Source: Hemicentrotus pulcherrimus (lineage: Eukaryota; Echinodermata; Echinoidea; Camarodonta; Strongylocentrotidae). Taken from it: DNA of 15,887 nt. The DNA is taken from NCBI GenBank assembly GCA_003118195.1, contig BEXV01000257.1, positions 126,459 to 142,345 on the forward strand. The letters are read 5' to 3'. Position numbers and translations under genes: made by a program. This document shows positions 6,201 to 11,898 of the stretch, one piece after another. A model generated the notes under the pieces. The model was not told the DNA's origin, made no database searches, and saw nothing but the letters and a program-made list of their open reading frames with translations. Position 1 is the stretch's first letter, and every line of letters begins with the position of its first letter.

Positions 6201-8710
6201 CCTCATGCTGCGAGGAGGGAGGGGGCATCCTTCTTGGCATGGTGGAGCTCCCCCCATGCTGCTGGGGCTGGTTGCCAGGGTAGGGTTGCCCCCGCCTTCC
6301 GTAGGGGCCCTGGTGGGGGTGGGGTCCACCGGGCCCTCCTTGTGGTCCCCTGCTGACTGGACCACCCAGGGTGGCTCTCTCAGGGGTCATGCGCTGGAAG
6401 GCTTGGGTGTGGGCTGCAGGGCGCTGGAGGCTAGCACTGGAACGTTCAGGTACCCCACGCCGGAAATTCTCCTAATGGAGACAAGAGAATTTTTTATTTA
6501 AAAAAAGAAATGTACATTTAGGATGTATCTATTTTAAATGTTTGAAAATATCATACTGGGAACAAATTTATTGTCATCTGGTGTGATTGAATTTTTGAAA
6601 TAAAATTATTATACTAATGAATCTGGCACACAAAACATTTCTGAGATTTCATCCAAGATTAAATAGTTGAAAGAAAATTTCCCCTTTTTGTTATACTTGA
6701 TTTAAATTTAAATACTGAGCGGTAATTCATTTGTGACGGCAAATAAAATCCTCATTGTATGAAGTGACTTCCATTCCTATATTGTTTCACACATTGTTCA
6801 TTATTACGTGTAACTTGGATATTAGGGGCACTGTATTAGATTTCTTACACTGGTTTTGTCACTCATGCACGGTTGATAAACCCTTATTAGTTCGCATCCA
6901 AACATTAACTCCAACTTCTTTCTCCATCATAATCATTACTCATTAAGGATGCAAGGATGAAAAAAAAACTTTTGCCTTACCATTGACTGAGATTGTTTCT
7001 TCTCTGGCGATGGGTTGAGGCTCCCTCCGGCCGGAGCCGGTTTGGCGCCCTCGACCTCCGTCTGCATGAAGTGCATGTTACGTGGCAACGTCATGGTGTT
7101 GTAGCGGTTCTTCCTGACGTCCCTCTTCTGGTGGTCCACCTCCGGTTCTGAGTAGTAGTCCAGCTCTACGGGGGTGGAGGTGGTGCTACGAGGGGACGAT
7201 GGGCCGGGGGCGTTGGGGTCCTCCACGAAACCGGGCTCGTAAATCTTCAGGACTGACCTGTCTTGTATTTCACTGAATAATAATAACAATAATAATAGTG
7301 TAAACACACCGTCCAGGGACGCTCATGGCGCAAGCTCAGCAACAGTTCTCTTAAATACATGTACATGTACAAGTAAAGTACATTTTTATTGAATACAAAC
7401 AGAAATCGAGAAACCTTTTTTGCTGACAGAACCTTTCTGAGGATGTGCATCTTAATGTCAATGTTGCAGGGTATATATAGGAACCTTCAAGTCAGGTAAG
7501 AAAATATGAGTACTATAAAATCAGAAAATTTTGCTTTAATTGCCAGTGCTATTCCAACCGACGCCTCTACATGTAAGTGCATGGTAAATTTGATAAATAT
7601 TTTCATTTTCAATTAATAACATTCAATATCTAATCTAAATACTGCTTTTAGCGGAACCTACTTGGAATCCTCCAACTCGTAAAATATTTCTGTTGCTGGA
7701 TCCTTGATGTAGATCTTTCGGACCGGCTTCTCTAGCATCTCCATGTTGAGCTGCTTGGGGAAAGCACGGACGTAGAGAGCCCTCACGGTGTCGATGCCGG
7801 TCACCTCATTCGGCATGAGCCCTCGCTTGGTTTCGTTCTTGTACTGGAGATAGACGAGACCTAAAGGCAACGAAAAAGAATCATAGTTAGCCCTGGGAAG
7901 AATTCAATAGGCCAGTTCACGGTTGCAGTCTGAGCATGAGTAGATAAAGGTCATTGCAGACCAAATTGTGAAACATACAGAGACAAAATACTGGATACAT
8001 GCTCTTGAAAGTTATGTTATCATTATTCATTTATGTACAAGCAGTGGACTCCATGATACACAAGTGGAAGTATTCTTTGAAAAGGGGAAACAAAGGCTAT
8101 TTATATAGCACCTCCATCACTGTAGGAGTGATTATTTCAAAACGTATAAAGTGGGACCTCTTCATGTTTTGAAGATCTGTGGATATTCAAAGTCATTTGG
8201 GACCTGTGCTAACCATAAACTGGTCTCTTCAGCCAATACCGGTACTCAAGTCAAAACCCAACATTGGGTAGGTGCATGCAGTTACATTTGTTTATACATT
8301 ACTGGATTAGGGTTATTAATGTGGTCGGGTATTATGCAGTTGTTCCATTTTCTTTTACTAATGGTCTTTCTTCGTTCAAACATGTATTGAACGTTGGTCG
8401 AATGAGTGGCATGTGGATCTTAACTGTCCACCATAGAGTTAGGGTGAGTATTAGGGGGATAACCGGGGATAGGGTCAGGGTGATCGAGGGCTACTTTCGT
8501 GGTTGGGGCCTTCAGCGGTCATTCCAATTGTCCCTTACCTAATGGTCTCTCCTTGGTCATATTGACCGTCGGCCTGATGACCGGCATACTGGACCTCAAT
8601 CGTCCACCTCTAGAGAATCCCGTAGCTTCTGTGTTGATCTCGGACATGGTGTCCATGTTGTCTATGTTATCAAGGTCTGTTTCACAGAATACACCATTAG
8701 GGACAGGTGC
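214..8710 (-). CDS. SRCIN1/KIAA1217: SRCIN1/KIAA1217 (p140Cap/sickle tail) family scaffold protein, partial gene model of eight internal exons
   Basis: This entry spans the whole gene model; the exons are listed separately. Joining the eight exons on the minus strand gives 1,654 nt with no stop and consistent phases (0-1, 1-2, 2-0, 0-1, 1-2, 2-2, 2-0, 0-1). Three conserved landmarks of the family appear in the right order: FSRGGRLRSSMPVIRP followed by TKERPLGLVYLQY; MPNEVTGIDTVRALYVRAFP through IYIKDPATEIFYELED and EIQDRSVLKIY; and SERISAMEQQIANLAG at the coiled-coil start. Vertebrate p140Cap/SKT proteins are cytoplasmic scaffolds tied to Src signalling, cortactin/actin and microtubule ends, and SKT acts in notochord/disc development. 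That role is carried over by homology only. Each vertebrate paralog arose after the invertebrate split, so this should be the pro-ortholog of both. Start codon, N-terminus, C-terminal coiled coils and stop are all outside the window or not found. Confidence 0.9.
266..1049. other. Intron between exons g and h
   Basis: AT-rich sequence with no coding signal. It contains the inverted-repeat element at 787-991, described separately. The 63-codon minus-strand open frame near 329-520 has no splice or codon support. Confidence 0.7.
787..991. mobile_element. MITE-like element, copy 1 (about 205 bp)
   Basis: The left end TAAAGGGATAGTTGAGTTCT (from 787) and the right end CAGAACTCGACTATCCCTTT (971-990) are inverted copies with a single mismatch over about 21 bp. 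There is no coding capacity inside. The right end runs into TTTAA, and the left end has GGTAA in place of TTAA, so a TTAA target site is possible but degraded. The same terminal sequence recurs at 3771-4154. Confidence 0.7.
1050..1155 (-). CDS. SRCIN1/KIAA1217: SRCIN1/SKT-like exon g: start of the conserved coiled coil
   Basis: The exon is 106 nt, phase 2 to phase 0. The acceptor is CCATTTTACAG above 1155 and the donor is CAACAG|GTGAGA at 1049. It encodes SERISAMEQQIANLAGMVRS then VIGTHNSAPRQGHPQQ. Vertebrate SKT/SRCIN1 have the close equivalent ERMQAMEKQIASLTGLVQSA at the start of their coiled-coil region, so this exon independently confirms the family. Heptad-like spacing of Ile, Met, Ile, Leu and Met fits a coiled coil. 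After Gly-Thr the sequence returns to a linker. Confidence 0.94.
1156..2286. other. Intron between exons f and g, unique part
   Basis: AT-rich sequence with short poly(A) and (ATA)n stretches near 1438-1460. The 87-codon plus-strand frame at 1387-1650 is full of Ile, Asn and Lys from AT-rich DNA and shows no recognisable motif. I see no gene or element here. Confidence 0.65.
2287..2636. repeat. Minisatellite, three units of about 106, 122 and 122 bp, ending in the donor of exon f
   Basis: Units start at CATGTACAGGACTTCCCG at 2287, 2393 and 2515. Units 2 and 3 are almost identical over 122 bp; unit 1 is shorter and more diverged. Each unit contains a nested repeat of about 14 bp (TGCCACRCCCAYAG-like) read on the plus strand. 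On the minus strand the unit carries GGGACCAG|GTAGGTA, the same bases as the 3' end and donor of exon f, so donor copies lie at 2508/2507 and 2386/2385 in addition to the used one at 2631/2630. The plus-strand open frames across it are by-products of periodicity. Confidence 0.88.
2631..2774 (-). CDS. SRCIN1/KIAA1217: SRCIN1/SKT-like exon f: frame-neutral Pro/Gly-rich exon, candidate cassette
   Basis: The exon is 144 nt, phase 2 at both ends, so including or skipping it keeps the frame. The acceptor is ATTACCCCCAG above 2774 and the donor is ACCAG|GTAGGT at 2630. Spliced to exon e it reads RPQSAPMVGGAAGPRPGV, then HPGAQRPFSQPAPRMGPAQR, PHPGPGEEGT. An internal ATG|GTAGGTGG at 2755 could act as a premature donor, but it would leave only 19 nt of exon. 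The 3' end abuts a minisatellite that repeats its donor, described below. Identity rests on phase and splice sites plus compositional continuity with exons d and e. Confidence 0.82.
2856..3597. mobile_element. Fold-back element with diverged long inverted arms (about 740 bp)
   Basis: The outer arm starting ATGTACAGTTAACGACTGAA at 2856 matches the reverse complement of the right edge ending GTTGTTAATTGTACAT near 3597, with about 4 mismatches over 32 bp including ATTATTCATACCC. A second matching block lies inward: ATTAAAGGTAATACAAAGTT (2955-2974) against the complement of CTTTGTTTTACCCTTAAT (3451-3468). Between the blocks the arms are only loosely alike. No protein is encoded. It is probably an old non-autonomous DNA transposon. 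The family is unknown to me. Confidence 0.65.
3771..4154. mobile_element. MITE-like element, copy 2 (about 384 bp), TTAA at both ends
   Basis: The left terminus TTAAAGATGAAGTTGAGTTC (3771-3790, then TGG) and right terminus CCAGAACTCAACCTTCTCTT followed by TAA (4132-4154) are inverted copies matching at 20 of 23 positions. The inner half AGTTGAGTTCTG is shared with copy 1 at 787-991. TTAA at both ends is the target-site pattern of piggyBac-type elements, which suggests but does not prove that class. No transposase is present. Confidence 0.7.
4840..4998. other. GC-rich island of unknown nature inside the intron
   Basis: This block of about 160 bp stands out in composition from AT-rich surroundings. 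On the plus strand it follows a good acceptor-like sequence (GATTTCGTTACAG, ending 4840). One plus frame reads WAEARALTQNVRGLIRTIGP, then STPRQQHTYLINPRVPREIR and ends at a TGA at 4996-4998. Another is open from the acceptor-like site to a TAA near 4963. On the minus strand a strong donor (ATGAG|GTACGT, near 4957) ends an open stretch, but the acceptor is weak and the text is not family-like. GGTGCGAATCA on the minus strand loosely resembles a Pol III B box. It could be an old SINE, a retrocopy fragment or an antisense exon; I cannot decide. Confidence 0.4.
5151..5400 (-). CDS. SRCIN1/KIAA1217: SRCIN1/SKT-like exon e: Pro/Gln/Arg-rich linker
   Basis: The exon is 250 nt, phase 1 to phase 2. 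The acceptor is AACTTTCAG above 5400 and the donor is GGCAG|GTAGGT at 5150. The split codon G|TG gives Val: VTKVMQNQVMSAPMPNGHPR, then RGAPPQHHQTPPGRPQGG, HATLPRNGAPGMRQPIPNG, and RGQPPLRRHGSHDGTFSHG. HATLPRNG is another copy of the T-[ML]-P-R element and resembles the ATIPRD/ATIPKD peptides of vertebrate SKT. Pro-rich stretches flanked by Arg are plausible SH3 ligands, which would fit the Src and cortactin links of the family, but no binding is shown here. Confidence 0.87.
5401..6032. other. Intron between exons d and e
   Basis: No gene is visible. It contains a perfect short hairpin CTTGCTAT/ATAGCAAG (5882-5889 and 5892-5899, two-base loop) next to CCCTGTTTCATAAGA, a combination that looks like the end of a MITE seen in marine invertebrate genomes. 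This is a tentative reading from memory. Confidence 0.5.
6033..6471 (-). CDS. SRCIN1/KIAA1217: SRCIN1/SKT-like exon d: Gly/Pro/Gln/Arg-rich low-complexity region
   Basis: The exon is 439 nt, phase 0 to phase 1. The acceptor is CTCCATTAG above 6471 and the donor is CCCAG|GTAGGT at 6032. It encodes ENFRRGVPERSSASLQRP, AFQRMTPERATLGGPVS, then a long run rich in Gly, Pro, Gln, His and Arg. Two copies of a short T-M-P-R element occur here (SSTMPRRMPPPSS and SATMPRQHQRG). It ends SRPGSRPSSGDMVSRSQNS. This part is expected to be disordered. Coding identity rests on the splice sites, phase fit to both neighbours and the GC-rich third positions, because this region is not conserved enough to recognise residue by residue. 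The opposite strand also has open frames here, which are a by-product of the GC bias. Confidence 0.87.
6472..6980. other. Intron between exons c and d
   Basis: AT-rich sequence with no exon, RNA gene or clear repeat. Phase 0 to phase 0 makes an extra exon unnecessary. Confidence 0.7.
6981..7272 (-). CDS. SRCIN1/KIAA1217: SRCIN1/SKT-like exon c: end of globular domain and start of disordered linker
   Basis: The exon is 292 nt, phase 2 to phase 0. The acceptor is TTATTATTCAG above 7272 and the donor is ATG|GTAAGG at 6980. The split codon AA|T gives Asn, so the junction reads YELEDSN-EIQDRSVLKIYEPG, equivalent to vertebrate NIQDRSLLKVY. After the domain ends, the sequence becomes low in hydrophobics: a Ser/Thr/Pro stretch (PSSPRSTTSTPVELD), YYSEPEVDHQKRDVRKNR, TMTLPRNMHFMQTEVEG, and a Pro/Ser/Lys tail ending SQSM. 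The YYSEPE tyrosines are the only closely spaced pair here. The vertebrate EPLYA-type tyrosine motif that follows KIYRK is not present at this point. Confidence 0.93.
7273..7661. other. Intron between exons b and c
   Basis: It contains a short (AAT)n tract next to the acceptor of exon c and a palindromic TACATGTACATGTACA run near 7357-7372. Nothing coding is seen. Confidence 0.65.
7662..7860 (-). CDS. SRCIN1/KIAA1217: SRCIN1/SKT-like exon b: core of the conserved N-terminal globular domain
   Basis: The exon is 199 nt, phase 1 to phase 2. The acceptor is TTGCCTTTAG just above 7860. The donor CAA|GTAGGT at 7661 is chosen over CAAGTAG|GTT, because the latter leaves an in-frame TAG. The split first codon G|GT gives Gly, so the text runs ERPL-GLVYLQYKNETKRG, then LMPNEVTGIDTVRALYVRAF, PKQLNMEMLEKPVRKIYIKD and PATEIFYELEDSN. 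This is the best conserved piece of the family (vertebrate SKT: LYLQYGDETK, MPNEITS, IRALFV, IYIKDESRNVYYEL). Alternating hydrophobic strands with one helix suggest a small beta-grasp-like fold; that is inference from pattern only. Confidence 0.95.
7861..8538. other. Intron between exons a and b
   Basis: No exon. Near 8437-8490 there are several loosely repeated TTAGGG/AGGGTGA words, too degenerate for a telomeric array. Plus-strand open frames of 79 and 92 codons show no motif. Confidence 0.6.
8539..8710 (-). CDS. SRCIN1/KIAA1217: SRCIN1/SKT-like exon a: Ser/Arg-rich lead-in to the conserved globular block
   Basis: The exon is 172 nt, entered in phase 0 and left in phase 1. The acceptor is TTTTCCAG at 8711-8718 and the donor is AG|GTAAGG at 8538. 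It begins APVPNGVFCETDLDN and continues through an acidic stretch (DNIDNMDTMSEINTEA) to GFSRGGRLRSSMPVIRP and NMTKERPL. Vertebrate SKT has a closely similar order here (acidic SEG stretch, FSRGSR, LPVVR, TKERSLG), which I recall from the family. The basic Ser-rich part looks like a kinase-substrate region, which is inference. The preceding exon should carry the family's REAFLE-like helix, but I could not find it in the 7.2 kb upstream. Confidence 0.9.
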
Positions 8711-8721
8711 CTGGAAAAACA

Positions 8722-8760
<39 letters not shown>

Positions 8761-9357
8761 TATGAAATGGAACATAACTAGATTGCAAAGTTTGATTCTT
8801 GAGGTCCAAAGAAATATAATAGAAAAATATAGTTATTGTTGTATATAAGTTGAGGGCTGCGGGCACGTCAAGCTACTTTGCTTATTTCTGTAGCCCTCCT
8901 GCATCTGATGTATGTTAATTATGCATTCAATATATTTGTTTAATTTAGTTTATTATCTGTATAAAATTATATACATTTAAAACATTGTATCAAACCATAT
9001 TATGTTCATGAAAAAAAGAAAAAAGATGCAGAAACCAATAAATCAAATCAAATTACAAGAGAGGGAGAGAGAAGTGAGTAAATTTGATAATGGCTTCAAA
9101 TCAATATATGATGTGAAAATAAAATTCTGAAAATTGTCTGGATCTGTGTATGCATACACGACCATACACTTGTACTGTCACTGCTATGCCTAGTAACTGA
9201 TACTGTACTAGATGTAGATGATAATCAAATGTATCATAGAATCATAGAAATGAACATATCCAGAGGTGGTACCTATACATGCAGCCTTGGAAGGCTAGAT
9301 GTTTATATTCCTTATCAAATTATATCTTTGTGTCAATATGATAATAAACTAATTTGA
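8711..9357. other. Start of the long upstream intron, with an (AT)n microsatellite
   Basis: A pure (AT)n run at about 8725-8755 lies 15 bp upstream of the acceptor of exon a. The rest is AT-rich without coding signal. Confidence 0.65.
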
Positions 9358-9358
9358 T

Positions 9359-9640
9359 ATGAGAGAAAAGACAAAAGAGAAAAGAGGAGAGAGAAGGAAA
9401 GAGAGGTGAGAAAGAGAGAAGAGGGAAACAGGAGAGGAATAAAGAGGAGAGATCAAGGTAAGGAGGGGGTTGAGGAGGAAAGAGAGGAGGGAGGAAAAAA
9501 GGGGAGGGAGGAGGGAGGGAGGAATGAGGGGGAAAGAAAGAGACAGACAAACAGAGAGGAAGAGGGGGAAGGAGGGGGAATAGAAGAAAGCGGGAGAGAG
9601 AGAGAGAGAGAGAGTGGGAGTGGGGAAGAGAGGAAGAGAA
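9359..9640 (+). repeat. Polypurine (GA-rich) tract with (GA)n core
   Basis: About 280 bp on the plus strand are almost only A and G, with roughly 17 pyrimidines by eye, ending in a (GA)n run near 9594-9614. The 100-codon plus frame of Arg, Glu and Gly and the Ser/Leu/Pro minus frames come from the bias and are not genes. Mirror-like polypurine DNA can form triplex (H-DNA). Confidence 0.9.
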
Positions 9641-10598
9641 TACAGCACATTGTGCTCCTTGGAGGTCAACCTCAGTTCACTCATGGAATTGTTCTCTGGT
9701 TGCTATAGCAACCCACCTACACGAACATGGACAATCAGTAAATGGACAGACTGCTCCAATACACTACAGTACACGGCTGTAACCACAATTTTCTCAATTT
9801 GTCGCATTTGGCTCTAAATAATTTCTGGCTTCCATAATTGCATGCACATGTACACGTACAAGAGTATCATGTTTGCTTTCACTAATCTTAGCAGAGCATT
9901 GTTAAAGTCATGTGTGAAATTATGCTTACACACAGCATTACAGACCAACATTGTTACAAATGGGAAAAGACACACAGAGAAAAAACATACATTAAAAAGA
10001 AAGAAAAAAATTTAAGAGCTAGGACAAATCACCACCCCCAAATTAATTAGCAAATTATTAGAAGAAGGTCTCCCCCTAAAACTTAAATCGATAATGAGTC
10101 ATTCAAACGGTGAACAGTTAAGGGACATTACAAAAGGGAAAAGATGAATCTCTACAAAGTCGACTTGTATACAAATATTTTTGTGCAAATCAAATTCTAT
10201 GGGAGTTCATCTAATCACAAATTATTTTCATCTGCATTTCAGAGAGTGCAATTAAAATTGTAAGTTCTTTTTACAGATAAGATATAATATCTATGATATT
10301 TCATAGCTGTCATTTAGATTACTTGTATAAGAAACATCATGGAACACTAAGGGAGAGAGAGTTTGGAGTCATGTCTCCTCTACAGTGTAATTCAAAGACA
10401 GGGCCCCACGTTTCAAGGATTTGAAAAATGATGACAAGTAACACCAGTCCTCCCCCATATTTTTCCTGACCCTGAACTTCAACCTGATTATCCTTTTTAA
10501 GAGGATGGTAGAACTAATATTTATATTGAGTTTTTATATTTGAAAAGACATGGTTTGAAGAAATCTATCTTTAAGCTGTTTCAAAATGCAGTTTGTAA
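9641..10598. other. Upstream intron or intergenic sequence
   Basis: No gene is supported. A minus-strand open stretch beginning MSELRLTSKEHNVL at about 9684 runs straight into the polypurine tract and has no usable splice donor. The remainder is AT-rich. Confidence 0.5.
9698..9713. promoter_or_regulatory. Perfect palindrome resembling an RFX X-box
   Basis: GGTTGCTATAGCAACC is a perfect 16-bp palindrome and satisfies the X-box pattern RYYNYYATRRNRAC at 9699-9712. RFX factors bind such sites upstream of ciliary and neuronal genes. Whether it acts here is unknown. It lies 1 kb above exon a, in intron or upstream DNA. Confidence 0.4.
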
Positions 10599-10665
10599 TT
10601 AATTAATATTATTACTACTATTACTATCATCATCATCATCACCATCATCAATATAATAATCAATT
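10599..10665. repeat. Trinucleotide-rich microsatellite (ATT/CAT)
   Basis: Degenerate ATT and ATC/CAT triplets, for example ACTACTATTACTATCATCAT. It lies about 50 bp before the SINE, possibly the remnant tail of another element. Confidence 0.7.
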
Positions 10666-10712
10666 ATATACACAAATGTGCACAATATCTAAATGCCATC
10701 ATAAACATTTTA

Positions 10713-10940
10713 GTGTTTGAGTCCCGCCGCAGCACTTATGTCCTTTGGCAAGACATTGATCTACATTTGCCACTCTCCACCCGGGTGTTAAATGGGTACC
10801 GGTAGGACGGAATTCCTTAAAATGATGTGAGCATCGAAATCGGCAGCCTATAGCCGGGTTATGTTCGAGCGCCTTGAGGACCTTGCAAGGTCGATACGTG
10901 CACTATATAAGAATCTAATATTATTATTGTTATTATAAAA
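10713..10940 (+). mobile_element. tRNA-type SINE, 5'-truncated or decayed, with (ATT)n tail
   Basis: It starts with a B-box-like GTGTTTGAGTCCCGCC, continues with GCACTTATGTCCTTTGGCAA, CCACTCTCCACCCGGGTG, TTAAATGGGTACCGGTAGGA, and ends with GTGCACTATATAAGAATCT and an (ATT)n tail. The order (B box, conserved body, GCNCTATATAA end, triplet tail) is that of SINEs I recall as widespread in echinoderms and other marine invertebrates. No clear A box is visible about 40 bp upstream, so the head is lost. There is no coding capacity. Confidence 0.8.
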
Positions 10941-11380
10941 ACTCTCCAGGCCCACAAATGTGTATTTCCTATTTTATTCCGCTCTTATTATATTCATCAT
11001 CAATGGCAATACCGATATTAAAATCACTATTGATGATATGAATGCACTATTATTCACAGCTAAAGAACACAATAGAAGGTTACTACACAGCCATGTATCA
11101 CATTACACAGGCATTCATGTTTCTTTCTGAATTATTTCTTCACAAAAATACAAAAAGAAGTTGACATTTTCATCAAACTCACTTAGCCATTCCAATACCA
11201 TCAAACCCGTCATCTTCTTCTAAGTCAATAACGCAAGGACATATCAAAATATTATTACAAAGACTGATATAACGCATAGGAGATATACCTTGTGATAACA
11301 GTGCACTCTCTATGCACCTCTTCCGGACAGTGTCGACATGCATTGATTTGATAGGAATATTGAATTTATCTTTATTTCAG
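10941..11380. other. Non-coding sequence, upstream intron or intergenic
   Basis: AT-rich sequence, no supported feature. Confidence 0.5.
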
Positions 11381-11460
11381 AGATCTTTTCATGGCCAGCG
11401 TAGACGCTCGGTATTTGGAGTATGAAGGCTTTGTGGACTGTGGGGGCGGAAAGAAGAGAG
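11381..11460 (+). CDS. Possible small plus-strand exon of an unknown gene
   Basis: The 80-nt segment sits between TTTATTTCAG and AGAG|GTGAAT and is open in one frame: DLFMASVDARYLEYEGFVDC then GGGKKRG, phase 2 to phase 1. Read through the donor, the frame stops at once (GAA TAA). It is more GC-rich than its neighbours. There is no homology I recognise and no partner exon. The minus strand here also has a good acceptor-like sequence (CCGCCCCCACAG) but no donor, so it is not a likely exon of the SRCIN1-like gene. It may be chance. Confidence 0.25.
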
Positions 11461-11541
11461 GTGAATAACACGTTTAAAACACCTTTCTTTGTATTGATGA
11501 TCTCGTCTTTACAGATACCTGACCACAGACCTTGAGTCTAG
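11461..11541. other. Short spacer
   Basis: No feature is seen between the possible exon and the open frame that follows. Confidence 0.4.
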
Positions 11542-11898
11542 AGGGGAGGGCATGGCTATCCGCAATTTTGCCTTTTGTTATATAAAATAAAACTAGATGG
11601 GATTAAAGTAAATCTAGACAAAGGTTTTTTGTTACGAGAGCATATATATAGATGGGCTTCTAAACATAGGGCAGGGAGAGTCCAAGGTAGTGGGTCATTC
11701 AGGAAAGGGCGTTCACACCTACAGAAAAGGTCAGATTTAAAAATTGATTTTGAAAATCGATCCAAAATTAATTTTGTTCGCATGTGTGGTCAGAAGGATT
11801 TTACTAATTTTCGTGATTCGCAACGCGATCCAATTCGCATGAAGTTTGCCGAGCACTGTGTGTGTAAAGAAGAAGATTTTTTATCTATTGACTATTAA
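11542..11898 (+). pseudogene. Open stretch of uncertain status, possible decayed coding fragment
   Basis: The plus frame is open from after a TAG at 11539-11541 to a TAA at about 11896, with no early ATG; an in-frame TTG lies at 11575. The last third has a balanced, protein-like composition: KINFVRMCGQKDFTNFRDSQ, then RDPIRMKFAEHCVCKEEDFL. The front half is Lys/Arg/Gly-rich. I recognise no family. It could be the end of an old transposon ORF, or chance. Confidence 0.25.

Noticed and set aside
5990..6501. Plus-strand open frames opposite exon d
   Set aside because: GC-rich antisense of a real exon whose phase and splice sites fit the minus-strand gene.
8437..8490. TTAGGG-like words suggesting an interstitial telomeric repeat
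   Set aside because: Only a few degenerate copies with irregular spacing.
9406..9708. Plus-strand Arg/Glu/Gly open frame and matching minus Ser/Leu/Pro frames
   Set aside because: They come entirely from the GA-rich tract; no complexity, motif or gene context.
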